DNA of 64,000 nt from Sphingomonas sp. BAUL-RG-20F-R05-02 (GCF_022662305.1 NZ_JAKNQH010000001.1:806001-870000); one strand, 5' to 3'. Numbered from the stretch's first letter, positions 34,848 to 44,689 are shown. Made by a program: numbers and translations. The notes: generated from the letters alone by a model not told the origin.

Positions 34848-35446
34848 CGTTGGTGGAACGCCTTCACCATGCGTTGGTGGCCGGTCATGCCGCGCACGTG
34901 TCGCTGCTCACCGGCGATCTTGCCGATCACGATTCAATCTATCCGGAGACACTGGTCGAGGCCGCGGTATTGGTGCCGGTCACCGATCGCCCTGAACCGG
35001 GCGTGATCCTGACACGTCGTACCGAAACGATGAGCCGCCACGCCGGCCAGGTCGCGTTTCCGGGTGGGAGGGTTGACCCCGAGGATCACGACGCGGTCGC
35101 AGCCGCCTTGCGCGAGGCGGAGGAGGAGATCGCGCTTCCGCGGGAGCAAGTGACGTTGGTGGGCGCGAGCGACCAGTATCGCACCGTCACCGGTTACCTC
35201 GTCACACCAGTGATCGGCGTCGTGCCGCCTGATCTTGTCCTCGTGCCGAGTGCTGCCGAGGTTGCCGACGTGTTCGAGGTGCCGCTCGCCTTCCTGCTTG
35301 ATTCGGGCAATCATCTGGAGGCGAGTGTCGAGTGGCAGGGCCACGTCCGGCATTATTACGAGATCCTTTGGGGCGATTACCGGATCTGGGGCGCGACAGC
35401 AGCCATGATCGTTAACCTCTCGCGGAGGTTGCGATGGGCGACCTGA
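34844..35446 (+). CDS. Nudix hydrolase, probable CoA pyrophosphatase
   Basis: A 200 aa Nudix protein of the NudL type, hydrolysing CoA to 3',5'-ADP and 4'-phosphopantetheine. The Nudix box lies around FPGGRVDPED...ALREAEEEI, and the preceding LTRRTETMSRHAGQ with the NuCoA-like UPF0035 signature supports the CoA subtype. ATG 34844 overlaps DUF1285 by 4 bases, and its last 13 bases overlap cca. Products such as phosphopantetheine have no obvious link to tRNA repair, so the coupling is likely one of expression only. Confidence 0.88.
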   Translation: MTLVERLHHALVAGHAAHVSLLTGDLADHDSIYPETLVEAAVLVPVTDRPEPGVILTRRTETMSRHAGQVAFPGGRVDPEDHDAVAAALREAEEEIALPREQVTLVGASDQYRTVTGYLVTPVIGVVPPDLVLVPSAAEVADVFEVPLAFLLDSGNHLEASVEWQGHVRHYYEILWGDYRIWGATAAMIVNLSRRLRWAT

Positions 35447-36633
35447 TCCTGCCGGAGGCGGCATGGCGAAGGCGGGCCGGCATGGACCGGCTGTGCGAGG
35501 TGCTCGGCACGGATGCGGCGCGGTTCGTCGGAGGCGCGGTGCGCGATACGTTGCTCGGACTGGATGTGGCGGACGTTGATCTCGCCACCGAGCTACCGCC
35601 GGAAGATGTGCTCGATCATGTGCGCGCGGCTGGCATGAAAGCAGTGCCGACCGGCCTCGCCCACGGTACGATCACTGTCGTTTTGCCGGACGGCCCGGTT
35701 GAGGTGACGACACTCCGCCGCGATGTGGCGACTGATGGCCGCCACGCCACAGTGGCCTTCACCCGCGCGTGGGAAGAAGATGCCGCGCGGCGGGATTTCA
35801 CGATCAACGCGCTCTACGCCGATCCCGTCAGCGGCACGGTATTTGATTATTTTGGCGGGGTCGACGATCTCGCCGAGCGGCGGGTGCGGTTCATCGGCGA
35901 TCCGCTCAAACGGATCGCGGAGGATCATCTTCGCATCCTGCGCTTCTTCCGCTTTCAAGCACGCTTCGGGGCAGAGGTGGACGCGGATGGGCTGGCCGCC
36001 TGTACTGTTCGCGCCAACGACCTGATGGCGCTCTCTCGAGAGCGGATCGCGGCGGAGCTGTTGAAACTGCTGCTCGCGAATCGCGCGGTTCCGACCGTGC
36101 GGTTGATGATAAAACAGGGGATCTTCCGCCCGGTCCTGCCGGAGATCACGAATGTCGATCGCTTGGCCACTCTGGTCGATCGCGAGATCGGAGCCGGCAT
36201 CGCTCCCAGTGCGATCCGCCGACTGGCTGCATTGCTTCCGCCCGAAGCCGCGATCGCGGAGGACGTCGGCGCACGGCTGAAGCTTTCCAAATCCGATCGC
36301 CGCCGACTGGTCAGCGCGACCTTTCCGGCCGGAACCGAACCGCCACAGGCGATCGCCTACACTCTCGGTACCGATCTCGCGATCGACCGGCTGCTGCTGT
36401 CAGACCGGCCCGGGGCGGATGCGCAGGCGATTGGAGATTGGCAGGCACCGCGCCTGCCGGTGAGCGGCGGCGTTCTGGTCGAGCGCGGCGTGCGCAAAGG
36501 GCCGGAAGTGGCGACGCTGCTCCGCACGATCGAGGCGGAGTGGGTGCGGGCAGGTTTCCCGGACAAGGATCAACTGGACGGTATCGTTGCAGCGGCCCTC
36601 GATCAGTGGCGGCGGGATTCCAGCAACGCATAG
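35434..36633 (+). CDS. cca: CCA tRNA nucleotidyltransferase
   Basis: Adds or repairs the 3' CCA end of tRNA (or acts as poly(A) polymerase-like enzyme). The class II nucleotidyltransferase head is clear: RFVGGAVRDTLLG then DVDLATE with the metal Asp residues, followed by RRDFTINALY and the RNA-binding RIAEDHLRILRFFRF. Length is 399 aa. ATG 35434 overlaps the Nudix gene by 13 bases. The 3' end overlaps the convergent GGDEF-EAL gene by 31 bases. No HD domain motif is evident, so it is not the HD-fused form. Confidence 0.93.
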   Translation: MGDLILPEAAWRRRAGMDRLCEVLGTDAARFVGGAVRDTLLGLDVADVDLATELPPEDVLDHVRAAGMKAVPTGLAHGTITVVLPDGPVEVTTLRRDVATDGRHATVAFTRAWEEDAARRDFTINALYADPVSGTVFDYFGGVDDLAERRVRFIGDPLKRIAEDHLRILRFFRFQARFGAEVDADGLAACTVRANDLMALSRERIAAELLKLLLANRAVPTVRLMIKQGIFRPVLPEITNVDRLATLVDREIGAGIAPSAIRRLAALLPPEAAIAEDVGARLKLSKSDRRRLVSATFPAGTEPPQAIAYTLGTDLAIDRLLLSDRPGADAQAIGDWQAPRLPVSGGVLVERGVRKGPEVATLLRTIEAEWVRAGFPDKDQLDGIVAAALDQWRRDSSNA

Positions 36634-38330
36634 GCGTCGTCGACTTCAAGCGGTTTCGCATAAGCGAACCCCTGTCCATAGGTACAGCCAAGCGCCGCAA
36701 GCGTCTGTGCGAGTTCGTTGGTCTCGATTCCCTCAGCCGTGGTTTGCATGCCTAGCGCCTGTGACAGGCTGAGGATCGCGCGTACGATCGCGACCTTGTC
36801 ACGATCGACGAGCATGCCTGTCACAAAGCTGCGATCAATCTTGAGAATGTCGATCGGCAGCTTCTGGAGATAGGCGAGATTTGAATACCCGGTACCGAAA
36901 TCGTCCATCGCGATGGTGGTGCCCAAGCCTTTCAGCGCGTGCATGATGCCGGCGATACGATCAGGGTCCGTGACGAGAGCGCTCTCGGTCAATTCGAGCG
37001 TAAAGCGCGACCCCGGCAGGTTGTGCGCGATGAGCGCGCTTTGCAGGAGTGGCGCGATTCCATCGCGTTGAAGCTGGATCGCCGACAGGTTGACCGCGAT
37101 CTTGACGCCGCAATCGCCGCCGAACTGCGCGTCCCAGCCGGCGAGCGTGCGCACAGCTTCTCTGATGGCCCATCGCCCGAGCGGAACAATGAGCCCGGAT
37201 TCCTCAGCAACCGGGATAAAGGCAGACGGCAGATGCTCCACGCCGTCCTCGCCCCGCCAACGGGCCAGCGCCTCGAACGAAACCAGCCGTCCGCTCGCAA
37301 GATCGTAGATCGGTTGATAGTTAAGCCGAAGCTGCCCGCGGTCGATCGCACGGCGCAACGCGGTCTCCATGCCGAACTGTTCACGCGCTATGTCGAATGC
37401 CTGCGGTTGATATGCCTCCGCGTGGCCGCTGCTCTTCGAGCGTTTGACCGAAAATTGCGCGTGGCGGATCAAGTCCTCAGGGTCGTCTACCCGCCTTGCG
37501 CCAAACGCCACGCCTATGGAGCACGAGACGCAGATCTCGTAGCCGGAAAGCCTGAACGGTGTGGCGAGGGCGCTGCTGATCCGTTTGGTGACGTGGGCAA
37601 CGTCGTTGCCGCCCTCCTCCACTGCTAAAAAAATCGCAAACTCGTCGCCGCCGGTACGGGCGAGCACGTCATTCGCGCGCAGGATGCCCTTCAGGCGACG
37701 TGCAACCGTGATGAGCAACTCGTCGCCCGACATCGACCCTAGACACGCGTTGACGCGGCTGAACCGATCAAGATTGACCATCAAGATGGCGTAGCGGAAG
37801 CCTGGCGCCGCCGCTTCCAGCAACTGCTCGGTCCGCTCGCTGAAACCTGCTCGATTTGGCAGACCCGTAAGGCTGTCGGTCAGCATTTCGCGCCGAAGAT
37901 TATCCTCGGTGCGTAACTCGGCGGTCTGATCGACGAAGGTGACGACGCAGCGTCCCTCGGCATTGCGGGAGAGCCGCGCCATCGCGACACGGAAGTGGCG
38001 GCACTCGACGCTGCTGCCGAACTGCAGCGGGAAATCCTCGTTAAGCCGATCGCTTTCGACAAACGCGCCGATCCTCGCCCCGATGGCATCAAGCAGCGGA
38101 TGCCGGGGCACTTGCTGATCATTCGCGTTCGCGAGTCCGGCCTCACGACATGCTGTGTTGGTCGCCTCGACGAGGATCGCACCATCCTTCGCACGCACGA
38201 CCATCGCCGGTATCGGCAGCAGTCCGATCAGCTTGGCGGAAACGTCGGTCGACGGAATAATGCCGAACATCCGCTCGACCAGGCCGAGCGGTGACCGAGC
38301 GACTGACGCGGCAGATTTTTCCAGTGCCAT
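36603..38330 (-). CDS. GGDEF-EAL bifunctional cyclic-di-GMP enzyme
   Basis: A 575 aa soluble regulator. An N-terminal PAS-like sensor domain (about residues 30-140) is followed by GGDEF at 227-231 with an I-site RAND (218-221) five residues upstream, then EAL at 353-355. The EAL catalytic set looks intact: NLSAIQLQ, ELTES, DDFGTGYSN, KIDRSF, AEGIET. So both synthesis and breakdown of c-di-GMP are possible in principle. ATG 38330 is preferred to an in-frame start at 38480. No membrane segment is present. Its 3' end overlaps cca by 31 bases. Confidence 0.93.
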   Translation of the reverse strand: MALEKSAASVARSPLGLVERMFGIIPSTDVSAKLIGLLPIPAMVVRAKDGAILVEATNTACREAGLANANDQQVPRHPLLDAIGARIGAFVESDRLNEDFPLQFGSSVECRHFRVAMARLSRNAEGRCVVTFVDQTAELRTEDNLRREMLTDSLTGLPNRAGFSERTEQLLEAAAPGFRYAILMVNLDRFSRVNACLGSMSGDELLITVARRLKGILRANDVLARTGGDEFAIFLAVEEGGNDVAHVTKRISSALATPFRLSGYEICVSCSIGVAFGARRVDDPEDLIRHAQFSVKRSKSSGHAEAYQPQAFDIAREQFGMETALRRAIDRGQLRLNYQPIYDLASGRLVSFEALARWRGEDGVEHLPSAFIPVAEESGLIVPLGRWAIREAVRTLAGWDAQFGGDCGVKIAVNLSAIQLQRDGIAPLLQSALIAHNLPGSRFTLELTESALVTDPDRIAGIMHALKGLGTTIAMDDFGTGYSNLAYLQKLPIDILKIDRSFVTGMLVDRDKVAIVRAILSLSQALGMQTTAEGIETNELAQTLAALGCTYGQGFAYAKPLEVDDAYALLESRRH

Positions 38331-38424
38331 TACAATCTGTGTTACGGCGCGTTGGTTAAGACAGACTGAAGGTTTCGCCCGTGAATGCCTGGTTTGCTTC
38401 TGCAACAAGCGAGCACGCCAAGGC

Positions 38425-40680
38425 CTAGAACCTGTTGTCGCGAGGAAATCCATTTGGCGGCATTCGCCCCGCCGCCCCACGCGCAGAGCGCCAGAAGGTC
38501 AGATCGGTTTCGCTGCGAGTACGCCCGCTGTCGCCGCCCATCGTCCAGCTCAGCCCTTGCGCCAGCACGAACGTCATAGCGTCGGATATACCACCGTCAT
38601 TATATCGCTGGAACTGCACCCCCTGCCCCCGCGCCATCTCGGGCAGTTCGGCCAGCGCGAATACCAGCAGCCGCCGGTTCTCGCCGATCACCGCGACCGC
38701 ATCGGCAATTGGATCGACCGCACGCACCACCTTCAGCTTCGCGCCCGCACGCGGCGTGACGACCGTCTTGCCCTTGCGCGTCTCGGCCAGCGTCTCCGCG
38801 ATCGGTACGATGAAACCGCGTCCATCGCTCGCCACGACCAGGAGCTTGATGGCCTGGCTGGCCCGGAACAGCCCCACGATCTCGACCTGCCCGTCGAGGT
38901 CGATCATCACCCTCACTGGCTCACCGAATCCGCGCCCGCCTGGCAACTTGTCCGCGCCGAGCGTGAAGAACCGCCCGTTATCGGCAGCGAGCAGGATCTT
39001 GTCGGTGGTCTGCGCGGTGAGATGGAACAGCGGGCCATCGCCCTCTTTGAATTTCACCGCTTCAATGCCAGCCGCGTCGAGATGCCCCTTCATCGCGCGG
39101 ATCCAGCCGCGCTGCGACAGGATCACCGTGATCGGCTCACGCTCGATCATCGCCTCCATCGGGATCTCGCGCGCGGGCGCGGCCTCCTCGATGGTGGTGC
39201 GGCGCTTGCCGAGCGGCGTATCGAGGCCGTAGCGATCGCGCAGCCGCCCGAAATCCTTCTTCAAGCGCCGGCGCTGCGCGGCGGGTTCGGCGAGCAACTT
39301 TTCCAGCCCGACGCGCTCCTTCTCCAGCCCGTCGCGCTCCTTGCGGATTTCCATCTCCTCCAGCTTGCGCAATCGCCGCAGCCGCATGTCGAGGATCGCT
39401 TCGGCCTGGCGATCGGTCAGGCCGAACTCAGCGATCATCACCGGCTTGGGTTCATCCTCGGTGCGGATGATCTCGATCACCCGGTCGAGATTGAGGAACG
39501 CGATCAGATAGCCGTCGAGCAATTCCAGTCGGTCGGCGATCTTGCCGAGCCGGTGCTCGCTGCGACGGCGCAGGATGACGAACTGATGCTCGACCCACGC
39601 CAGCAATGCCTCGCGCAGACTCATCACGCGCGGCGTGCGCGTCTTGTCGAGCACGTTGAGGTTGAGGCTGAAGCGCGATGCGAGGTCGGAAAGCCGGAAC
39701 AGGCTTTCCATCAGCATCTGCGGATCGACCGTGCGACTGCGCGGCTCGATCACCACGCGAATCTCGCTATCCGATTCGTCGCGGATGTCGGCGAGGATCG
39801 GCAGCTTCTTCTCGTTGATGATGCCGGCGATCTGCTCGATCAGCTTGCCCTTCTGCACGCCGTAGGGGATTTCGGTGACGACAGCGTTCCACACGCCACG
39901 CCCCTGATCCTCGACATGCCAGCGCGCCCGCACGCGGAAACCGCCACGCCCGGTGCGGTACGTCTCGGCGATTGCGGCGGGCGAATCGACGACGATTCCG
40001 CCGGTCGGGAAATCCGGCCCGCGCACCAGCCCGTTGACCGCCGCATCCTCCGCCTCCGGCTGATCGACCAGCAGGATCGCCGCCTCGTACAGCTCCGCCA
40101 CGTTATGAGGCGGGATGCTCGTCGCCATGCCGACCGCGATGCCGGCCGCACCATTCGCGAGCAGGTTCGGGAAGGCGCCGGGAAACAGCTCCGGCTCGTG
40201 ATCCTCGCCGTTATAGGTCGGCCGGTAATCGACCGCATCCTCGTCCAGCCCGTCCATCAGGTCGATCGCGACCTGCGTCAGCTTGGCCTCGGTATACCGG
40301 TACGCGGCGGCGTTATCGCCGTCGATGTTGCCGAAATTGCCCTGCCCGTCGACGAGCGGGTAGCGCATCGCGAAATCCTGCGCGAGCCGCACCATCGCGT
40401 CGTACACGGACTGATCGCCATGCGGATGATATTTGCCGATCACGTCGCCGACGACGCGCGCGCTCTTCTTGTACCCCTGTGCGGGGTCGAGCCGCAGCAG
40501 TCGCATCGCCCACAGCAACCGCCGGTGCACCGGCTTCAGCCCGTCGCGCACATCCGGCAGCGAGCGCGCGGTGATCGTCGAAAGCGCGTAGACCAGATAC
40601 CGGTCCGACAGCGCGCTATCGAACGGCGCGTCGAGGATGCCCACGGGCGGATTGTCGGGCGGCAGGTCGGTGTTGGCCAT
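38425..40680 (-). CDS. parC: DNA topoisomerase IV subunit A
   Basis: Decatenates daughter chromosomes with ParE. Length is 751 aa, typical for ParC and shorter than GyrA; the C-terminus lacks the GyrA-box repeat. The catalytic tyrosine is Tyr129 in AAYRYTEAKL. The quinolone region reads HPHGDQSVYDAM, with Gln90 where E. coli ParC has Ser80 and Asp94 in place of Glu84. ATG 40680 faces purC across 161 bases. Genus-level comparison is needed to tell whether the Gln is normal for this group. It is followed 94 bases later by the GGDEF-EAL gene. Confidence 0.94.
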   Translation of the reverse strand: MANTDLPPDNPPVGILDAPFDSALSDRYLVYALSTITARSLPDVRDGLKPVHRRLLWAMRLLRLDPAQGYKKSARVVGDVIGKYHPHGDQSVYDAMVRLAQDFAMRYPLVDGQGNFGNIDGDNAAAYRYTEAKLTQVAIDLMDGLDEDAVDYRPTYNGEDHEPELFPGAFPNLLANGAAGIAVGMATSIPPHNVAELYEAAILLVDQPEAEDAAVNGLVRGPDFPTGGIVVDSPAAIAETYRTGRGGFRVRARWHVEDQGRGVWNAVVTEIPYGVQKGKLIEQIAGIINEKKLPILADIRDESDSEIRVVIEPRSRTVDPQMLMESLFRLSDLASRFSLNLNVLDKTRTPRVMSLREALLAWVEHQFVILRRRSEHRLGKIADRLELLDGYLIAFLNLDRVIEIIRTEDEPKPVMIAEFGLTDRQAEAILDMRLRRLRKLEEMEIRKERDGLEKERVGLEKLLAEPAAQRRRLKKDFGRLRDRYGLDTPLGKRRTTIEEAAPAREIPMEAMIEREPITVILSQRGWIRAMKGHLDAAGIEAVKFKEGDGPLFHLTAQTTDKILLAADNGRFFTLGADKLPGGRGFGEPVRVMIDLDGQVEIVGLFRASQAIKLLVVASDGRGFIVPIAETLAETRKGKTVVTPRAGAKLKVVRAVDPIADAVAVIGENRRLLVFALAELPEMARGQGVQFQRYNDGGISDAMTFVLAQGLSWTMGGDSGRTRSETDLTFWRSARGAAGRMPPNGFPRDNRF

Positions 40681-40841
40681 ACGTTCCGGTTAATCGGCTT
40701 TGCCGCGCGTGGGAAGTGGTTCCCGGCATCGACACCGAAGCGACGATTGCACGCCGCCGACGCATTCGATATAGCCCAAGCCTCCCCGCCCCGGCCGCGC
40801 GTCCGCGATGCCGGGGCCGATCATTTTAAGGGTAATGCCGC

Positions 40842-41621
40842 ATGGCTCGCCGCCGCCAGATTTACGAGGGCAAGGCCAAGATCCTCTACGAGGGTCCGGA
40901 GCCGGGCACGCTGATCCAGTATTTCAAGGATGACGCGACCGCGTTCAATGCCCAGAAGAAGGGCACGATCAACGGCAAGGGCGTGCTCAACAACCGGATT
41001 TCCGAGCATATCTTCACGCTGCTCGGCAATATCGGCATCCCGACGCACTTCATCCGCCGCCTCAACATGCGCGAGCAGTTGATCCGCCAGGTCGAGATCG
41101 TCCCGATCGAGGTGGTCTGCCGCAACGTCATCGCCGGCAGCCTCGCCAAGCGGTTGGGTATGGAGGAAGGTGGCCAGCTTCCGCGCACCATCATCGAATA
41201 CTACTACAAGGACGATGCGCTCGGCGACCCGATGGTTACCGACGAGCATATCGCCGCGTTCGGCTGGGCAAGCCAGGAGGAGATGCACGACATCGCCGAC
41301 CTCGCGATCCGGGTGAACGATTTCCTGAGCGGCCTGTTCGCCGGAATCGGTATTCGCCTGGTCGACTTCAAGCTGGAGTTTGGCCGGATCTGGGACAATG
41401 ATTTCGGCCGCATCATTCTGGCGGACGAGATCAGCCCGGATGGTTGCCGGCTTTGGGATATCGCCACCAACGAGAAGCTCGACAAGGATCGCTTCCGCCG
41501 CGACCTCGGCGGCGAGGTCGAGGCGTATCAGGAAGTCGCCCGCCGGTTGGGTCTGCTACCCGAGGGCGCCGACAACGCTGTGCTGGATCTGGAACAGCAT
41601 CGGCAGAACCGCGGCAAGTAG
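40842..41621 (+). CDS. purC: Phosphoribosylaminoimidazole-succinocarboxamide synthase
   Basis: Joins CAIR and aspartate in the purine pathway. It is the 259 aa SAICAR synthetase with the N-terminal [15 protein letters not shown] (nucleotide loop), [31 protein letters not shown] and the substrate site FKLEFGR. It is co-directional with purS and purQ, but a 241-base gap separates it from purS, so they may be separately initiated. The start is plain ATG; AAGGGTAATGCCGC precedes it. Confidence 0.97.
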   Translation: MARRRQIYEGKAKILYEGPEPGTLIQYFKDDATAFNAQKKGTINGKGVLNNRISEHIFTLLGNIGIPTHFIRRLNMREQLIRQVEIVPIEVVCRNVIAGSLAKRLGMEEGGQLPRTIIEYYYKDDALGDPMVTDEHIAAFGWASQEEMHDIADLAIRVNDFLSGLFAGIGIRLVDFKLEFGRIWDNDFGRIILADEISPDGCRLWDIATNEKLDKDRFRRDLGGEVEAYQEVARRLGLLPEGADNAVLDLEQHRQNRGK

Positions 41622-41862
41622 ATCCGGCGCCGTCGCCGGTGCCACGGGGTGCCGGCGGCTGGACGCGGTTTCGGGCACTCCGGACGTGCTATAGCCTCGC
41701 CACCGTGCACCTGTTCGCGACATAGCCGGCGCATCCACGCGTCATGGCATTTTGCGGATGTGACGAGACAGGCGCGCGATCGAAACAGGCGAACTGTCCG
41801 AAAGACTTGCGGCACACGTTCGCCGCCGTCATAGCGGCGCCATCTTTTCCGTAAGCAGGACC

Positions 41863-42099
41863 ATGCTCATGAAGCTCCGCATCTTTGTCACGCTGAAGCC
41901 GGGCGTGCTTGATCCGCAGGGAAAGGCGATTCACAAGGCGCTCGACAACCTTGGCTTTGCCGGCGTGAACGACGTTCGCCAGGGCAAGCTTATCGAACTC
42001 GATGTCGCGGATCAGACCGACGATGCCCAGATCGACGCAATGTGCCGCCAGTTGCTCGCGAACACGGTGATTGAAAACTACCGGGTCGAACGCGCATGA
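41863..42099 (+). CDS. purS: FGAM synthase subunit PurS
   Basis: The small dimeric subunit that bridges PurL and PurQ in the glutamine-dependent FGAM synthase. It has 78 aa, with [24 protein letters not shown] (cited in part) and [16 protein letters not shown] characteristic of the family. ATG 41863 and ATG 41869 are both possible; the AGGA at 41856 favours the first. It overlaps purQ by 4 bases (ATGA). purL is not in the window. The 241-base leader upstream contains no gene I can find. Confidence 0.96.
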   Translation: MLMKLRIFVTLKPGVLDPQGKAIHKALDNLGFAGVNDVRQGKLIELDVADQTDDAQIDAMCRQLLANTVIENYRVERA

Positions 42100-42764
42100 A
42101 GACGGCCGTCATCGTATTTCCCGGCTCGAACTGCGACCGCGACATCGCCGTCGCGCTGGAGCATGTGACGGGAACAAAGCCAGAGATGGTGTGGCACGGC
42201 GACAGCGCCCTGCCCGACGGCGTTGGGCTCGTGGCGGTGCCGGGGGGCTTTTCCTACGGCGACTATCTGCGTTCTGGAGCAATCGCGGCGCGTTCGCCGA
42301 TCATGCGCGCCGTTGTCGAGGCGGCCGACAACGGGCTGCCGGTACTCGGCATCTGCAACGGATTTCAGGTATTAACCGAAGCGGGCCTGCTGCCCGGCGC
42401 GCTGATGCGGAACGAGGGGCTGAACTTCGTATGCCGGCCGGCATCGCTGACGGTGGAGAACGCGCAGAGCGCATTCACCAGTCGGTATACGGCGAGTGAG
42501 ACGATTACGATTCCGGTCGCTCACCATGACGGCAATTATTTCGCCGATGCTGATACGCTTGATCGGCTTGAAGGCGAGGGACGCGTTGCGTTCCGCTATG
42601 CCGGAGCCGTCAATGGGTCGGCGCGCGGGATCGCCGGCGTTCTCAACGCCGGCGGCAACGTACTCGGGATGATGCCCCACCCGGAGCGCCGGATCGAAGC
42701 CGCACACGGCGGCGATGACGGGCGTAGGTTGTTCGAAGGTCTGCTCGAGACAGTCGGAGCGTAA
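42096..42764 (+). CDS. purQ: FGAM synthase glutaminase subunit PurQ
   Basis: Class I glutamine amidotransferase, 222 aa, releasing ammonia for PurL. It shows [13 protein letters not shown] at the N-terminus (here [12 protein letters not shown]), the nucleophile elbow GICNGFQ with Cys, and [15 protein letters not shown] with the His and Glu. It overlaps purS by 4 bases. It converges on a GGDEF gene with only 4 bases between stops. Confidence 0.97.
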   Translation: MKTAVIVFPGSNCDRDIAVALEHVTGTKPEMVWHGDSALPDGVGLVAVPGGFSYGDYLRSGAIAARSPIMRAVVEAADNGLPVLGICNGFQVLTEAGLLPGALMRNEGLNFVCRPASLTVENAQSAFTSRYTASETITIPVAHHDGNYFADADTLDRLEGEGRVAFRYAGAVNGSARGIAGVLNAGGNVLGMMPHPERRIEAAHGGDDGRRLFEGLLETVGA

Positions 42765-42768
42765 GCGC

Positions 42769-43611
42769 TCAGGCCGTGGTGCGGTCGCGGCCCATGCGCT
42801 TGGCTTCGTAGAGCGCTTCGTCCGCCCTGCGCATCGCCTGCGCCAGCGTCCCATAATCACGCGCGACCGCCAGTCCGCAGGAGAAGGTGATCGGCAAGCC
42901 GGGGCCTGCCTCAAGGGGAGCGATGCGCAACCCGGCGCGAAGCCTCTCGATCAGGTCCCGTGCTTCGTCGAGCGCCGTATCGGGCAACAGCACCGCAAAT
43001 TCTTCTCCACCCCAACGCGCGCTCAAATCCGAGCGACGCACGCCCGCCTCTAGCCTTTGCGCAAAGGCGCGCAACACGCGGTCGCCAGCGTCATGACCAA
43101 AGCGATCGTTCACTGTCTTGAAGTGATCGAGATCCAGCATCGCCATGACCGACGTTCGCTCGCGCTGGAGCAATGGCGCGACCGCATCAAGGAAGCCACG
43201 GCGATTGCGTAGACCGGTGAGTACGTCGGTCTCGGCCGCGTCGCTGAGCCGCTCGATGCGAGCCGTTGTCTCGGCCGCAGCATGTGAGACCCCCCGCAGC
43301 AGGTCTCCGATCAGATCTGTGCCTCCTTCGGGCGCGGTTGCGATCCGTTCGCCGTTTTGCAGGGCGCGCAACATGGCGGTCGCACGCGCAATCGGAGCAA
43401 GCAACGCCCAGACGGAGCCGATCGCGGCAGCGCTGCCGACAACGGTGGCGAGGAGCAACGGCACAAACACGCGCCAATCCCAACGGCCGAGTGCAACCTC
43501 GGTACCGCAGAACGCGATCAGCGGTAGATGCACTGCGACAAAGCACAACGTGAACAACCGCAGGTGGAAATTGCGCGGGAACAGAAAGCTTGTCGCCCGA
43601 TAGAAACGCAT
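42769..43611 (-). CDS. Membrane-bound diguanylate cyclase (GGEEF)
   Basis: A 280 aa protein with two N-terminal membrane helices (about residues 19-38 and 48-73) and a HAMP-like linker (LRALQNGERIA). The C-terminal diguanylate cyclase has GGEEF at 201-205 and an I-site RRSD (192-195) five residues before it. It makes c-di-GMP and should be product-inhibited. No dedicated sensor domain is visible. It is the second c-di-GMP gene in 7 kb and, unlike the first, has no EAL. The stop is 4 bases from purQ. Confidence 0.92.
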   Translation of the reverse strand: MRFYRATSFLFPRNFHLRLFTLCFVAVHLPLIAFCGTEVALGRWDWRVFVPLLLATVVGSAAAIGSVWALLAPIARATAMLRALQNGERIATAPEGGTDLIGDLLRGVSHAAAETTARIERLSDAAETDVLTGLRNRRGFLDAVAPLLQRERTSVMAMLDLDHFKTVNDRFGHDAGDRVLRAFAQRLEAGVRRSDLSARWGGEEFAVLLPDTALDEARDLIERLRAGLRIAPLEAGPGLPITFSCGLAVARDYGTLAQAMRRADEALYEAKRMGRDRTTA

Positions 43612-43739
43612 TCAGTATCTCCCGGCGATGCTGACCCAGTCTTACCGGATTGGCCGCCGCAGGTACGTCACCATGGTTTCACAATCCTTAACGCAGCGTC
43701 AGGCAGTGCGATGCGGACGATGTACCGAAGCGCGGGATT

Positions 43740-44513
43740 TCAGACGCCCGCGCGAAATGGTGAGAAATCGGTTCCGCGATCATAAACGTCCAAGCCCTCA
43801 CGCCGTTTGAGGAAACCGACAATCATATAGGTCGCGGGCGTCAACAGAACCTCCCAACTCACCTTCAGGACGAACTGGCTGAGCATCACGGTCAGCATGG
43901 CCTGCAAAGGCCAGTCGGGCAGTCCGTAAAACGCGAGTGGATAGAAAACGAGGCTGTCCGCCCCTTCCCCGATGATCGTGGAGCCGATCGTGCGAGTCCA
44001 CAGCCACTTCCCGTCCGTCAGAATCTTCATGCGCGCGAGCACGTAGGAATTGAGCAGGTCGCCGACCCAGAACGCGCAGAGCGAAGCAAAAGCAATCCGC
44101 CCGCCGATACCGACGCTGACATACGGAAACCTCGCAACCAGATGCGGTGGCGCACCGAACACATATTCGTAATGCGCCTGCCCGGCCCAATCCGCTGCGG
44201 GCGGCAGCGCCACCGTCGTCCACTCCATCACCACCAGGAACGCCATCGCCGCAAAGCCTACCCACACGACGCGCCGAGCGCGGGCGTAGCCGTAAACCTC
44301 GGTCAGCACGTCATCGAGAATATAGGACAGCGGAAAGAACAGGATGCCCGCACCAAACGGCCAAAGCCCGATGACCGGCAAATCGATCACCGCGCGCTTT
44401 CCAGCGCCGACGACGTTCGACAGCACGAGGATGACCACGAACGCGACCATGACAAAGTCGTAATAGCGCAGTTGCCTGCCGCGCAGATCGGCGGCCGTCA
44501 CCTTGTCGAGCAT
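43740..44513 (-). CDS. yhhQ: Queuosine-precursor transporter (VUT/YhhQ family)
   Basis: A 257 aa polytopic inner-membrane protein with about six helices, of the VUT family whose E. coli member YhhQ imports preQ0/preQ1 for tRNA queuosine. FFPLSYILDDVLTEVYGY is the signature; GEGADSLVFYPLAF is also typical. ATG 44513 is preferred over GTG 44531 because AAAGGGGGCG lies directly before it. No preQ1 riboswitch is obvious in the short gap to the tRNA gene. Confidence 0.88.
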   Translation of the reverse strand: MLDKVTAADLRGRQLRYYDFVMVAFVVILVLSNVVGAGKRAVIDLPVIGLWPFGAGILFFPLSYILDDVLTEVYGYARARRVVWVGFAAMAFLVVMEWTTVALPPAADWAGQAHYEYVFGAPPHLVARFPYVSVGIGGRIAFASLCAFWVGDLLNSYVLARMKILTDGKWLWTRTIGSTIIGEGADSLVFYPLAFYGLPDWPLQAMLTVMLSQFVLKVSWEVLLTPATYMIVGFLKRREGLDVYDRGTDFSPFRAGV

Positions 44514-44592
44514 GATAGCGCCCCCTTTCACGCAGCGAATGTCATATCGCCGTTTCGCAATCCCGCAAATCCCGCTAACCGGGATACAGCGC

Positions 44593-44669
44593 GCGCCCGT
44601 AGCTCAGTTGGATAGAGCAAGGAGCTTCTACCTCCTTGGTCGGGGGTTCGAATCCCTCCGGGCGCGCCA
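44593..44669 (+). tRNA. tRNA-Arg (anticodon UCU)
   Basis: A 77-base cloverleaf with encoded CCA end. The acceptor stem GCGCCCG/CGGGCGC is perfect, the D-arm is GCTC-AGTTGGATA-GAGC, the anticodon arm AGGAG-CTTCTAC-CTCCT gives UCU at positions 34-36, and the T-arm has TTCGAAT. It reads AGA/AGG-type codons, which are rare in this GC-rich genome. It is transcribed opposite to yhhQ; the following hypothetical gene starts 20 bases later. Confidence 0.97.
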
Positions 44670-44689
44670 AGACCTTGTCGGACCGGCGC

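Noticed and set aside
38155-40914. 919-codon open frame antisense to parC
   Set aside because: parC carries all family motifs, and the plus-strand translation has none.
44636-44689. N-terminal extension of the 86-residue protein into tRNA-Arg
   Set aside because: The extension is translated from the tRNA 3' half; ATG 44690 gives a clean start outside it.
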